A stretch of 64,000 nt of DNA. Source: Ignavibacteria bacterium (GTDB lineage Bacteria > Bacteroidota > Ignavibacteria > Tepidaquicellales > Tepidaquicellaceae). The notes beneath the pieces are model-generated. The model saw only the letters and a program-made list of their open reading frames with translations, was not told the origin of the DNA and did not search any database. The DNA is taken from NCBI GenBank assembly GCA_016716125.1, contig JADJWZ010000008.1, positions 124,001-188,000 of the forward strand, given 5' to 3'. A program made the position numbers and the translations under genes. This document shows, piece after piece, positions 28,279 to 36,987 of this stretch. Numbering within the stretch: position 1 is the first letter of the stretch; every line of letters begins with the position of its first letter.

Positions 28279-29208
28279 TTATTCAAGTACCGTAAGTCCG
28301 ATACCTGTTTTGCCAAAACTGTTCCCGTTATAGAGCATATATCTTTTTCCTTTGAAATCATAAATAAAAGAATACTCGATCATTTCCGAGTCCCAGCCGG
28401 AGTCAGATACTTTCAGATCTATATCTTCATCCATACGCTTCCAGCTGATTCCGTCCTGAGATTCCGCATATCCTATTCTGTAAGTTTTTATCTTTTCTGA
28501 TTCTCTGTAGGAATACCACATTTTATAAACCCCTTCTTCTTTCATTACAAATGGTCTTGCTATTGCATACTCATACTCATTTTTAAAATCAATACAGACA
28601 TGTCCTCTTCTGTCCCAGTTAATTCCGTCATCAGACCCGGCGTATCTTATATTGTAAAAATGTTTGAGAGCTCCTTCTTCTTCGGTCCATTTTATCAGCG
28701 AGACATACCACATTTTTAATTTACCTTCATCATTCATTACAAACGGCGCGAACGTAGAATAAGGATCAATGTCATTAGAAAATAATACTGCCGGACCTCG
28801 GGAAATTTTTTTAAAACTTTCCCCGCCGTCTTCACTTACCGCTGCTCCGTTAAATGAAAAAAATGGAACATTTTTTCCAAGCGTCCATCCGTTATAATAC
28901 AGATACTTTTTGTTTTCATGAGTGATGCACGAAGTCGGCATAATTCCAGCATCATCAAATGCGCCAAGCTGACCGAGTCTCAGTACAGGTTCATCACTTA
29001 TTCTTAATATTCTGAACGGATCATTCATATCAATATCAATATATGCTCCCTGTGATCTTCCCTTAGCGTCACGCGCGGAAAAATAAATTCTTGCTTCATC
29101 ATTTTCTCTTTTTACAAGAACAGGCATCATCGCATGAGTCTGCATCCACTCCGTCTTACCGTCCGGCGCATACATCAGTCCCAGCTTTTTCCACTTTTGA
29201 ATATTCAT
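28279..29208 (-). CDS. Five-bladed beta-propeller glycosidase-like protein (GH43/GH130/GH32 type)
   Basis: The 309-residue protein shows repeated blades ending in K-MWY or YLYYNG patterns: KKYLYYNGWTLG, GKLKMWYVSL, GVYKMWYSYRE and KRYMLYNGNSFG. These are typical of the GH43/GH62/GH130-like propeller clan. It has no signal peptide, so it would act inside the cell or on a bound glycan at the inner membrane. Acidic residues sit in the expected blade loops (GAFDDAGIMP, NDIDPYST, SEMIEYSFIYD), but I cannot assign a substrate. Its place between wecE and an acyltransferase gene is unusual for a degradative enzyme; glycan trimming or phosphorolysis are options. Confidence 0.65.
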   Translation of the reverse strand: MNIQKWKKLGLMYAPDGKTEWMQTHAMMPVLVKRENDEARIYFSARDAKGRSQGAYIDIDMNDPFRILRISDEPVLRLGQLGAFDDAGIMPTSCITHENKKYLYYNGWTLGKNVPFFSFNGAAVSEDGGESFKKISRGPAVLFSNDIDPYSTFAPFVMNDEGKLKMWYVSLIKWTEEEGALKHFYNIRYAGSDDGINWDRRGHVCIDFKNEYEYAIARPFVMKEEGVYKMWYSYRESEKIKTYRIGYAESQDGISWKRMDEDIDLKVSDSGWDSEMIEYSFIYDFKGKRYMLYNGNSFGKTGIGLTVLE

Positions 29209-29219
29209 AAATTAAATAA

Positions 29220-29888
29220 TCAGGATATTTTTATTTCATCGCTTTTCTTTTCAAAGAGTGTCGACCTTGCAGGAAGATATACACCTTTTTCCTCAGTGTC
29301 TTTCATAATTATTGCGCCGGCTGCAATCAGAGTTTCCGGAGCGATGGTAATGCCGTCACGTATAGTTGCATTCACTCCGAGAAAACAGTTTCTTTTAATT
29401 GTTACAAACCCTGAAACAACTACATGTGATGTTATGAAATTATGATCTTCTATTTTAACATCATGTCCGATATGATTTCCGCTCCAGAGTACGACGTTAT
29501 TACCGATCTTTACAAACGGCTGGATAGTATTGTCCTCGAGTATGAAACAATTGTCGCCCGGCTGAAACTGTGACAGGTAAGAACATCTTGAGCTTATATA
29601 GTTAGCCAATTTGTAACCTTTCTCTTTGCATTGATTGTAGAGATCTTCTCTTACCTTATTCATATTCGTATATCCGACTGCAACAAATGCATCATACTCT
29701 GAAGGCGGATATGTTTTTTCAATATCTTCAAACGCTTTGATCGGAAGTCCTTCAAATTCCGTTTCACTTATATATTTTTCATTAACTGAAAATGCACTTG
29801 TTTCATACTCCGAATCAATATCAAAAAAATACTTTGCAAGCCGGGCATTTGATGTGTTTCCGATTATAACAACTTTTTTGTTTTTCAT
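29220..29888 (-). CDS. NeuD/PglD-family sugar O/N-acyltransferase
   Basis: A 222-residue two-domain protein. The N-terminal Rossmann-like PglD_N domain starts VVIIGNTSNARLAKYFF (5-21), and a left-handed beta-helix from about 115 to 195 has NCFILEDNTIQPFVKIGNNVVLW, the catalytic-type histidine in GNHIGHD, and IAAGAII. Such proteins acetylate 4-amino sugars (PglD) or related sugars. With wecE two genes later in transcription order, an acyl-Fuc4N product is a good guess; completing the PglF/PglE pathway at the other end of the operon is another. Confidence 0.85.
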   Translation of the reverse strand: MKNKKVVIIGNTSNARLAKYFFDIDSEYETSAFSVNEKYISETEFEGLPIKAFEDIEKTYPPSEYDAFVAVGYTNMNKVREDLYNQCKEKGYKLANYISSRCSYLSQFQPGDNCFILEDNTIQPFVKIGNNVVLWSGNHIGHDVKIEDHNFITSHVVVSGFVTIKRNCFLGVNATIRDGITIAPETLIAAGAIIMKDTEEKGVYLPARSTLFEKKSDEIKIS

Positions 29889-29889
29889 T

Positions 29890-30582
29890 TTACTTAAATG
29901 TTTTCATAAATTTTTTTGCATTCGGACCTTCATTGAATATCAGGTCTATTATGCTTACGGCGTGTGTGAATTCACCGTGAAGCTGCCTGTATTCAGGATA
30001 TCCGGTGTAATCAAAATAGTGAACTTTTATATTTTTATTTTCAAACTTGCTTTCATCCATGTAAGCTTTTGCAGCAGGACCGGAATAATAATCCGTTGCG
30101 CCGAGCTTTTCGCAAATATTAATAAGTCTTTCCGTTCTGTCTTCAAGCAGCTCAAACTCTTCTGACAGTCGTATTTTTTTTTCAATTCCCAGAAGTTCGC
30201 ATATTCTATTTGTAAATGTATAATTTACATCACTGATAAATTCGTATTCCCTTCCAAGATAAAGCTCGCTGAAAATATCCTTATACTCTTTAAAGTATTC
30301 CGCTTTTGAATAGTTATGCACAATGGTTTCCCAGTGGCTTTGCGCCCAGCAGGGATCACTGATCTTTGTATCCCTTATCTTCTGGAAATATTTTCCCTTT
30401 ACGTCAACTGGTACCGTAAGCCACTTCACGCCGTCTTTAGTCTTTATCTGATTTCTGTTTCTCCAGTCTCTTTTTGTAAACTGCATGTCATCATAGAAAA
30501 CAAATTCATCGGCTAAATTTACCGAATCAAAAAATCCTTTCCATGGAATATAATTCGACTGTGTAATTACAACTTTTTTCAA
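29890..30582 (-). CDS. WbqC-like family protein
   Basis: This 230-residue protein starts VVITQSNYIPWKGFFD (4-19), followed by the conserved VFYDDMQFTKRDWRNRN segment, and later TDYYSGPAAKAYMD and FTHAVSIIDLIFNEGP. These match the WbqC family, common in O-antigen and glycan loci. The family has a conserved set of aspartate, histidine and arginine residues that suggests an enzyme, but its reaction is not settled. The TTG start at 30582 lies one base after the TGA stop of the GT2 gene. Partners may be the acyltransferase (2 bp downstream) and wecE. Confidence 0.87.
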   Translation of the reverse strand: MKKVVITQSNYIPWKGFFDSVNLADEFVFYDDMQFTKRDWRNRNQIKTKDGVKWLTVPVDVKGKYFQKIRDTKISDPCWAQSHWETIVHNYSKAEYFKEYKDIFSELYLGREYEFISDVNYTFTNRICELLGIEKKIRLSEEFELLEDRTERLINICEKLGATDYYSGPAAKAYMDESKFENKNIKVHYFDYTGYPEYRQLHGEFTHAVSIIDLIFNEGPNAKKFMKTFK

Positions 30583-30583
30583 A

Positions 30584-31507
30584 TCAGAGATTTATTTTTT
30601 TATCAATTATATATAGAGGTCTTCCCTTAGTCTGTTCAAATATCTTACCGATATAAATTCCGGTTATTCCTATACTCATTAAGATCAGCCCTGTTGAAAA
30701 TAATACAGCAACTATTAAGCTTGGCCAGCCTGCCTGAAAACTTTTCATGAAATAACTTATGACTATATAAATTCCGATAAGTAATGTAACAATTGAGATC
30801 AATAATCCGCTGTAAATAGATAGTCTCAGCAGTTTATCCGAATGCGAAGTCCAGCCCTGTATTGCCGTGAAAAACAGTTTCGATAATGTGTATGAAGATT
30901 TTCCTTCAAATCTTTTTTTATGTTCTACCTGAACATATGCCGATTTGAATCCAATCCATTTTAAAAGCTGTATGTAAAGTCTGTCCTGATCTTTTAACTT
31001 TACAAATTCATCTTTTACTCTTGAGCTGATCATCGTCATCGAGCCTACTTCAAGATCAAAGTTTTTATCAGCAAACAATCTGAACAGTGAATTATAAATT
31101 TTTGCACTTATCTTTTTGAAAAATGAATGCTTCCTTCTTATCCTTTTTGTAAACACAACTTCATTTCCTTTGTCATATACTTTCAGCAGATCTTTAAAAT
31201 ATGAAGGGTCATCCTGCAGATCACAGTCTAATATTATTACAATGTCACCTGTCGCCGCCTTAAGCCCGGCAGTGATGGCGTAATGCTGACCGAAATTTCT
31301 GCTCAGTCCGATCCCTTTTACATTTGGATTCTTTCTGCAGTTTTCTTCAATTTTATTCCATGAATCATCGCCTCCACAGTCTTCCACTAATATTATTTCA
31401 TACTCTTCCGAGATCTTTGATACTTCATCAGATACACGCTTCACCAGTTCGTCTACAATTTTTCCGGCTTTATAAACAGGACTGACAACTGATATTTTTC
31501 TGCTCAT
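30584..31507 (-). CDS. ArnC/GtrB-like family 2 glycosyltransferase with two C-terminal membrane helices
   Basis: A 307-residue GT-A protein: VVSPVYKAGKIVDELV (6-21), ILVEDCGGDDSW, and VIILDCDLQDDPSYF with the D-x-D metal site. The two C-terminal helices (about 225-253 and 260-290) flank an IYIGKIFEQTKGRPLY signature found in the ArnC/GtrB/PglI-like undecaprenyl-phosphate sugar transferases. It probably charges undecaprenyl phosphate with a sugar, giving a donor to one of the two GT39 proteins. Overlaps the following GT4 gene by 4 bp. Confidence 0.88.
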   Translation of the reverse strand: MSRKISVVSPVYKAGKIVDELVKRVSDEVSKISEEYEIILVEDCGGDDSWNKIEENCRKNPNVKGIGLSRNFGQHYAITAGLKAATGDIVIILDCDLQDDPSYFKDLLKVYDKGNEVVFTKRIRRKHSFFKKISAKIYNSLFRLFADKNFDLEVGSMTMISSRVKDEFVKLKDQDRLYIQLLKWIGFKSAYVQVEHKKRFEGKSSYTLSKLFFTAIQGWTSHSDKLLRLSIYSGLLISIVTLLIGIYIVISYFMKSFQAGWPSLIVAVLFSTGLILMSIGITGIYIGKIFEQTKGRPLYIIDKKINL

Positions 31508-32691
31508 GCTTTTTTTGTCATGGTTTCAAAAAATTCTTTGAAATATTTTTTCTGATCTTCAGCTTTAAATTCATTTATAACCCGCAATCGGGCATTGTCA
31601 GAAATTTTCTTCCTGTTCTCATAACTCATTTCCGTAACTTCAGTTATTTTTTTTTTGAATGTCCGGAAATCCCTTTTTGGGACTACCCAACCTGTCTCTC
31701 CGTCTATCACATTTTCTTTGAGACCTTCTGCATCACTTACTATGCACATCAATCCTGCCGCCTGCGCTTCAAGGACTGATACACAGAATCCTTCTTCAAA
31801 ACTCGGCTGTAGATATATATCCGCTGAGTTCATCAGTTCCTTTACTTCTTCATGTGATTTCTTTCCGGCAAAAATAATTTTATCTCCGAGATCATACTGG
31901 TAAACTGCAAACTTCAGTCTCTCTATTTCCGGACCGACCCCGACTATTGTATATTCGAAATTTACTCCTTCATCCGCAAGCATTTTCATCGCCGATATTG
32001 CAGTCTCATAATTTTTAATCCAGTTCAGTCTTCCGACCGTTAGTATTCTCGGACTTGAAATATCTTTTCTTATTTCAGTCTGAGGTAATTTATCCGGATC
32101 TATAGCAGGTGTGATCTTTTTAAAAGGTGTATTCTCAGATAGACCGTTTCTTATAGCTTTCGATCTTAAATATTCAGAGATGGTATGAACTTTATCCGTA
32201 TTCTCCCAGACTTTTTTATAGCAGCCGGGATTTTTTAAAGGATAAATGTTTATGTCATAACCTCTGAAACTTACACTCATCAAAGCATCCATTGATTTTG
32301 CCGTATTCTCTCTTCTTAATGCCATTGTCGCAAATCCGAAATGAAGTATGTCGATCTCTTCTGAAATAATGTGCGCATTAATATAAACCGACTTCAGACT
32401 CTCATTAAAACTTTTACCGTCTTCAGATTCAAGTCTGAATAGTTTTAATGATCTTTTCGGACTGAGTAAAAATGCTTTTAATATCACATATACATACATT
32501 AAAACCTGTGAGAAAATATTTCTTTTCTTTACAAGGTAAGCGCTTCTGATTTCAAGATCACTTTTTTTTTTATTTTTTTTCCCGGTAAATAATACTACAT
32601 CGAATCCTGATTCTTTAAGTCCTTTTATTTTTAAATTAAAAAACGTTTCCGAATACTGCGGCGCTTCCGGCAATACCAGTCCAATTCTCAT
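31504..32691 (-). CDS. Family 4 glycosyltransferase with A-tracts near the start
   Basis: A 395-residue GT-B protein starting MRIGLVLPEAPQYSETFFN, with VGRLNWIKNYETAISAMKML and SFEEGFCVSVLEAQAAGLMCIVS carrying the donor site. Residues 38-46 (GKKNKKKSD) are coded by runs of eight and ten A separated by one T, which could slip. A second GT4 of similar length lies directly upstream (32696..33880). Both probably extend the same chain. Confidence 0.87.
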   Translation of the reverse strand: MRIGLVLPEAPQYSETFFNLKIKGLKESGFDVVLFTGKKNKKKSDLEIRSAYLVKKRNIFSQVLMYVYVILKAFLLSPKRSLKLFRLESEDGKSFNESLKSVYINAHIISEEIDILHFGFATMALRRENTAKSMDALMSVSFRGYDINIYPLKNPGCYKKVWENTDKVHTISEYLRSKAIRNGLSENTPFKKITPAIDPDKLPQTEIRKDISSPRILTVGRLNWIKNYETAISAMKMLADEGVNFEYTIVGVGPEIERLKFAVYQYDLGDKIIFAGKKSHEEVKELMNSADIYLQPSFEEGFCVSVLEAQAAGLMCIVSDAEGLKENVIDGETGWVVPKRDFRTFKKKITEVTEMSYENRKKISDNARLRVINEFKAEDQKKYFKEFFETMTKKA

Positions 32692-32695
32692 ATTT

Positions 32696-33880
32696 TTATG
32701 TATTCAGAATTGAAACGTAAAAATCCTGGAATCCCTTTTTCAAATTTTCATTGCTGAATTTTTTCTTAACCTTGTTAAGCGCACTTAATATGATTTCCTC
32801 CTTAAGCTCTCCTTTCATTTTACCGAGCTCAGTTATTTTTTCTGCCAGCATTTCAGGTTCTCTTAATTTTACAATAAATCCGTCTGCGCCGTCTGTTATT
32901 GCTTCATTCATTCCTCCGCAATCCGTGCTTATTACCGGAATGCCCAGAGCCATTGATTCAAGCACTACATTTGCAATCCCTTCTTCCACGCTTGGCAGTA
33001 TGAGAATATCAGAACCGGAAAGTTCTTTCATAAGCAAGTCATGAGGCATTCCGCTCTTAAGCTCAACCCTGCTTTTTAATTCCGTATCATCTAGCATAAA
33101 TAATATTTCTTCAGGTACATCTCCCTGAGCTATTATCGTATATTTAAATTTGATTCCATTCTTGATCATTATCTTCATTGCATCAAGCGCATAATGATAA
33201 CCTTTCTTCCAGTGGTATCTTCCGATTGAAATTATTTTTAATATTTCAGAGCTGTCTGATTTATGTGCAGGTATTCTATTTTGAAATTCATCTGAAACTC
33301 CAGAGTAAATTACTTTAATTTTTTTTGAATCTGCGCCGTACTTCTGCGCTTCTTTAGATATTGCCTCAGATACGGCATGAAAACCGTCTATTAAAGGGAA
33401 ATACTTTTTATAACTTTCAGCAAGAGCTTTATCATTTATTGGAGAATAATTTATATGAGCGCCTCTCAGACTGAGCGCAAAACGACAGCTCATCAGTTCA
33501 AACAAATACGGATTTTTGTGCAAAGTTTTTCCCCATTGTATATGAAATATATCAGGTTCATTGTTTATTATCGGCAGTATCATTCCGAGTTCTTTGAGAT
33601 TATTCTTAAATCCTCTGTCACCTGAAAAGATTTTCCTCAGCGCTTTTGAATACAAAGCCGGATTCCTAAATATACTTTTAAATGATTCCTTTATAATAAA
33701 AAATAAAAGCGCGGGTCCTGAATCAGGAGTATCAAGGATTTCAACATTTTCATTGTACTTTACTTCTCTGAATTTTTTTCCGAAGAGCAGTATTTTTATC
33801 CCTGTCGAAGAAAGGTTGTTAATGAGATTCTCTATGAAAGTAGTTGACGGAATGTTACCTGAATAAACAGCTATCTTCAT
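32696..33880 (-). CDS. Family 4 glycosyltransferase
   Basis: The 394-residue GT-B protein has VYSGNIPSTTFIENLI at the start, HIQWGKTL in the first domain, ISIGRYHWKKGYHYALDAMKI and the donor-binding PSVEEGIANVVLESMALGIPVIS segment. It is related in layout to the next gene (31504..32691), and the pair may have arisen by duplication. It follows the AsnB-like gene by 10 bp. Donor sugar unknown. Confidence 0.87.
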   Translation of the reverse strand: MKIAVYSGNIPSTTFIENLINNLSSTGIKILLFGKKFREVKYNENVEILDTPDSGPALLFFIIKESFKSIFRNPALYSKALRKIFSGDRGFKNNLKELGMILPIINNEPDIFHIQWGKTLHKNPYLFELMSCRFALSLRGAHINYSPINDKALAESYKKYFPLIDGFHAVSEAISKEAQKYGADSKKIKVIYSGVSDEFQNRIPAHKSDSSEILKIISIGRYHWKKGYHYALDAMKIMIKNGIKFKYTIIAQGDVPEEILFMLDDTELKSRVELKSGMPHDLLMKELSGSDILILPSVEEGIANVVLESMALGIPVISTDCGGMNEAITDGADGFIVKLREPEMLAEKITELGKMKGELKEEIILSALNKVKKKFSNENLKKGFQDFYVSILNT

Positions 33881-33890
33881 ATATTAAAAT

Positions 33891-35297
33891 TCAGGTTTTT
33901 ATTGTTTTTGAAAACTGTGATAATGTTAAAAGCATACTCACTGGATGCGAATATTTTTTGCTGTCTCCGTTGATAAACTTTCCATAAATATCAAATACAA
34001 TTTCTTCAGGAATAAATTTCTTAAAACTGCTGTTCATGAACAAATGATTTTTTAATTCTTTCTCATTTTCCCTGCCGAGGAACTGTATCTCCCAATTGCT
34101 TTTTACCTCTTTCTTTTTTAGAATTTCCTTTTTGATAAATCTATTTGCTTTTCTTAATATTCTGTTCGGCAGATTTGATAAATCACTGAATGTTTTGTAA
34201 TTATATAAATTCAGCGGATCATAACTCTGCCACGAAATTTTTGCAAGCTCAGGATTTTTCATCTTTATATATTCGATTTGAATTTTCCTTCCGCTAAGAA
34301 TTTCTTCAGGGATTGTACAGATAAACTTACACATTTCATCTGAGTAATATGGTAAATAGATCTGTTGATAATTACTGAATACATTCATATTTGCGCTCGT
34401 CCACCTCGGCGCCCAGTAGGTTGATTTAAATGCTCTGATCCTGGAATTTGCATTGTCGATTTTAATATCACTAAGCAAACCGGAAATTCTTTCATCAAAA
34501 TATTCCCTGAAATTTCCCGGGATTTCCCAGTGCTTCCATAATTTTTCTGCAAGCTCTGTTCCTCCGTTTTTTATTAATTTACCTGTGAGAGTATTTATCT
34601 GTTCGTCAAATGTCAGATCATCTTTAATACCCATCGAATCAAAAAGTACATCACCCCAGTGTCCGAGAAAAAAAACATTCCCAAGTCCGGAGATCTCTTT
34701 AATGACAGCCATTTGTCGCGGATGTGTAAAGTCAGCGCAGCATTGATTAATTTCTGCAAGTTCGTCAATTACTTTCCATAAATAACCTTTAGGGATTATA
34801 AATTCACTATAAGGAAGATCTAATATTTTACATATTTCTCTTCCGTATTTTGTCTCATCAAAACTGTTTTCAAATTTATAAGAATAACCTTTTACATCCA
34901 TTCTTTTATCAACTGCAACCGCCTGTGTCCGGCTGTCAAGTCCGCCTGAAAGTGGAAGTATAACTTTTTTTCCCTTTAGATTTTCAAAATTCAGACTTTC
35001 AAATAATTCTGCAAATTCTTCAGTTGCCTGTTTTAAATTTATCTGACGTGGTGTGTAATGCCATTTCCAGTAAACTTCGGAAGAATTAATCCTGTGATTC
35101 TCATCTGAAGTATAATCCGTCGCCGGCTGCAATGCTTCCGAATCTGTATAATAAGTATCCTTCTCAAGAAAAAAACCGATAGCGGCGAATACACAGATCG
35201 CCTTGTAATCCAAACTCGCTTCATTCCTGTTCTTATAAAATATCTGTCTCTCAGGAATTATCTTTGTTCTCAATTTCTTTTCTTCTGAATAAATCAA
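33891..35297 (-). CDS. Asparagine-synthase-like ATP pyrophosphatase lacking the glutaminase domain
   Basis: A 468-residue protein whose C-terminal part carries the PPi-loop motif SGGLDSR at 117-123. The first 115 residues hold no Cys2 nucleophile and no NGEIYN motif, so the N-terminal Ntn glutaminase domain is absent or reduced. This contrasts with the complete AsnB at 11551..13329. It may use free ammonia or another amine to form an amide, or transfer an amino acid to a sugar, as proposed for some AsnB-like proteins in glycan loci. The TTG start at 35297 is the first in frame, overlapping the GT2 gene by 47 bp; a second TTG at 35273 is also possible. Confidence 0.78.
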   Translation of the reverse strand: MIYSEEKKLRTKIIPERQIFYKNRNEASLDYKAICVFAAIGFFLEKDTYYTDSEALQPATDYTSDENHRINSSEVYWKWHYTPRQINLKQATEEFAELFESLNFENLKGKKVILPLSGGLDSRTQAVAVDKRMDVKGYSYKFENSFDETKYGREICKILDLPYSEFIIPKGYLWKVIDELAEINQCCADFTHPRQMAVIKEISGLGNVFFLGHWGDVLFDSMGIKDDLTFDEQINTLTGKLIKNGGTELAEKLWKHWEIPGNFREYFDERISGLLSDIKIDNANSRIRAFKSTYWAPRWTSANMNVFSNYQQIYLPYYSDEMCKFICTIPEEILSGRKIQIEYIKMKNPELAKISWQSYDPLNLYNYKTFSDLSNLPNRILRKANRFIKKEILKKKEVKSNWEIQFLGRENEKELKNHLFMNSSFKKFIPEEIVFDIYGKFINGDSKKYSHPVSMLLTLSQFSKTIKT

Positions 35298-36261
35298 ATC
35301 TTAATTTTGCAGATATTCTCGATGCAGTATCAAACGGCATTATCAGATCTAATAAAAAATCTTTTGAATATTTTTTTTTAAGCTCCGGATATGAATTAAG
35401 TCCCTTGTAAAGATGCTTTCTGCTGTTTATATAATTTCTCTTTTTTGCTATTCTTTTTAGTGTTTTATAATATGCAAATTCATTTTCATCAAGTAAACTT
35501 TGTTTAGCTGAAGTCCTTTTTAAAAAATCTATCACCCATCTGTAAAATACTAAGTTCCACTCATCCATTTTCCCGCTGCTGCTTGCGATCCTCAGAGTTG
35601 AGTCCTGATGTTTTCTGTATTTAATGAGGATCTCATCATCATAATAAATGGAAAATTTTTCCGCAAGCTTCAGCCAAAGCACTATATCTTCCGAACCTTT
35701 TATTGACTCTTCATATCCACCGACGTTTTCAAATTCTTTTCTCCTTACAAGACTTGCGCTCGGCAAAGGCGTTCCTTTGAGATCGCTTAAAAAAATTTCT
35801 ACAAAATCAGGCGGATCATACTTTCTGCTTTTAAGTCCATTTCCCCTGATACCAACCGGCTGCTTAAATGTTCTGTTTATGTACCAGTAAAGCGCAGGTC
35901 CCCATATCATCGCGCAGTCTGTTATATCTTCAAACAATTTGATCTGATGTGATAATCTGTTTACATACCAGATATCATCCTGATCGATAAAAGAAATTAT
36001 TTCGCTTTTTGAAAACTCAACAGCTCTGTTTCTTGTGAATGCCGTTCCGTGATTTGAATTTCCTTCATGCGTATGGAAAAATATTTTATCACTGTTTTCA
36101 TCCGATAGTTTTTTCGCTATCTCCGATGTGCTGTCTTTACTGCCGTCATCAAAAAGTATCCACTCCCAGTCTTTATAATCCTGAGCCAAAACGCTCTCTG
36201 CTGTTTCAGAAAGAGTTTTTTCACCATTATATAAAGGCGTTATTATTGATATCTTCGGCAA
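35251..36261 (-). CDS. Family 2 glycosyltransferase
   Basis: A 336-residue GT-A protein: IITPLYNGEKTLSETAESVLAQ start, ILFDDGSKDST (about 35-45), SFIDQDDIWYVNRL with the DxD, and SEDIVLWLKLAE. The TTG start at 36261 falls directly after the TAG stop of the CmcI-like methyltransferase gene, and the conserved first strand begins with codon 2, so no other start fits. The C-terminal 100 residues are basic and helical. Cytoplasmic, donor unknown. Confidence 0.88.
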   Translation of the reverse strand: MPKISIITPLYNGEKTLSETAESVLAQDYKDWEWILFDDGSKDSTSEIAKKLSDENSDKIFFHTHEGNSNHGTAFTRNRAVEFSKSEIISFIDQDDIWYVNRLSHQIKLFEDITDCAMIWGPALYWYINRTFKQPVGIRGNGLKSRKYDPPDFVEIFLSDLKGTPLPSASLVRRKEFENVGGYEESIKGSEDIVLWLKLAEKFSIYYDDEILIKYRKHQDSTLRIASSSGKMDEWNLVFYRWVIDFLKRTSAKQSLLDENEFAYYKTLKRIAKKRNYINSRKHLYKGLNSYPELKKKYSKDFLLDLIMPFDTASRISAKLRFDLFRRKEIENKDNS

Positions 36262-36975
36262 CTAATCCTTTTTTAAAAAAATTAAACCGTTACCCATTAC
36301 CCTGCTTCCCGGTTTAATAAATTCTTCATGTTTGTAATTTCCTTTTATCTCATTCCAGTATTTATGAACACCGTATCCATCCTTAAAAGTATTTATATCA
36401 TGAAAGCCAATTAATCCGTCAGCAGACATTAGACGTACATAGATCTCAAAATCTTTTTTAATTCCTTCATACGTATGATCCCCGTCTATGTATAGAAAAT
36501 CTATTTTATCCTCTTTAAGAACTGACTTCAGCATTTCTACAGTACTGTCTGACTTAGAATCTCCTCTGATAAATGACAGCGAAGTATTTTCTCTGTCTGC
36601 AGAAAACTCACTGAAGAACTTTATTCTCTTCTCATCATATCCCCCGCCGTAATCCCCGTCTGGAAGATCTATGCTGATAATTTTTTTCGCCTGAGGATTT
36701 ATTCTCGTCCATACATAAAATGTTCCGCCGTTCCATGTTCCGATTTCGACTATTACTTTCGGCTTATGTTTCTGAACTCTGATACAGAGCTCTCTTAATT
36801 CATTATGCTCCTGAGCTAACCTGATCTTATCGTAAAATCCCCTTCCCTTATATTGCTTAATTGAATAAAGCACTTCATCAATATTATCCGAAGTTAAAAC
36901 GCTCTTTAACTTTCCTTTTGAAAGCGTGAAAGCCGCTTTGTCTTTCAGTTTTTCGTATATGCTGTCTTTTCCCAA
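36262..36975 (-). CDS. CmcI/Methyltransf_24-like SAM-dependent methyltransferase
   Basis: The 237-residue protein has VIVEIGTWNGGTFYVW as motif I, then IISIDLPDGDYGGGYDEKR, IDFLYIDGDHTYEG and a GFHDINTF segment. This pattern is that of the CmcI (cephalosporin hydroxylase/methyltransferase) and Methyltransf_24 group, where the D-x-D/H residues bind a metal. It would methylate a hydroxyl group on a sugar or lipid intermediate. The start is TTG at 36975 (MGKDSIYEKL). Paired with the next methyltransferase gene (36988..37644). Confidence 0.78.
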   Translation of the reverse strand: MGKDSIYEKLKDKAAFTLSKGKLKSVLTSDNIDEVLYSIKQYKGRGFYDKIRLAQEHNELRELCIRVQKHKPKVIVEIGTWNGGTFYVWTRINPQAKKIISIDLPDGDYGGGYDEKRIKFFSEFSADRENTSLSFIRGDSKSDSTVEMLKSVLKEDKIDFLYIDGDHTYEGIKKDFEIYVRLMSADGLIGFHDINTFKDGYGVHKYWNEIKGNYKHEEFIKPGSRVMGNGLIFLKKD

Positions 36976-36987
36976 TCTTATTATTAT

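Noticed and set aside
36262..36975. True cephalosporin hydroxylase
   Set aside because: Only the general CmcI-like fold is supported; there is no beta-lactam gene nearby, so a sugar or lipid methyltransferase is the safer reading.
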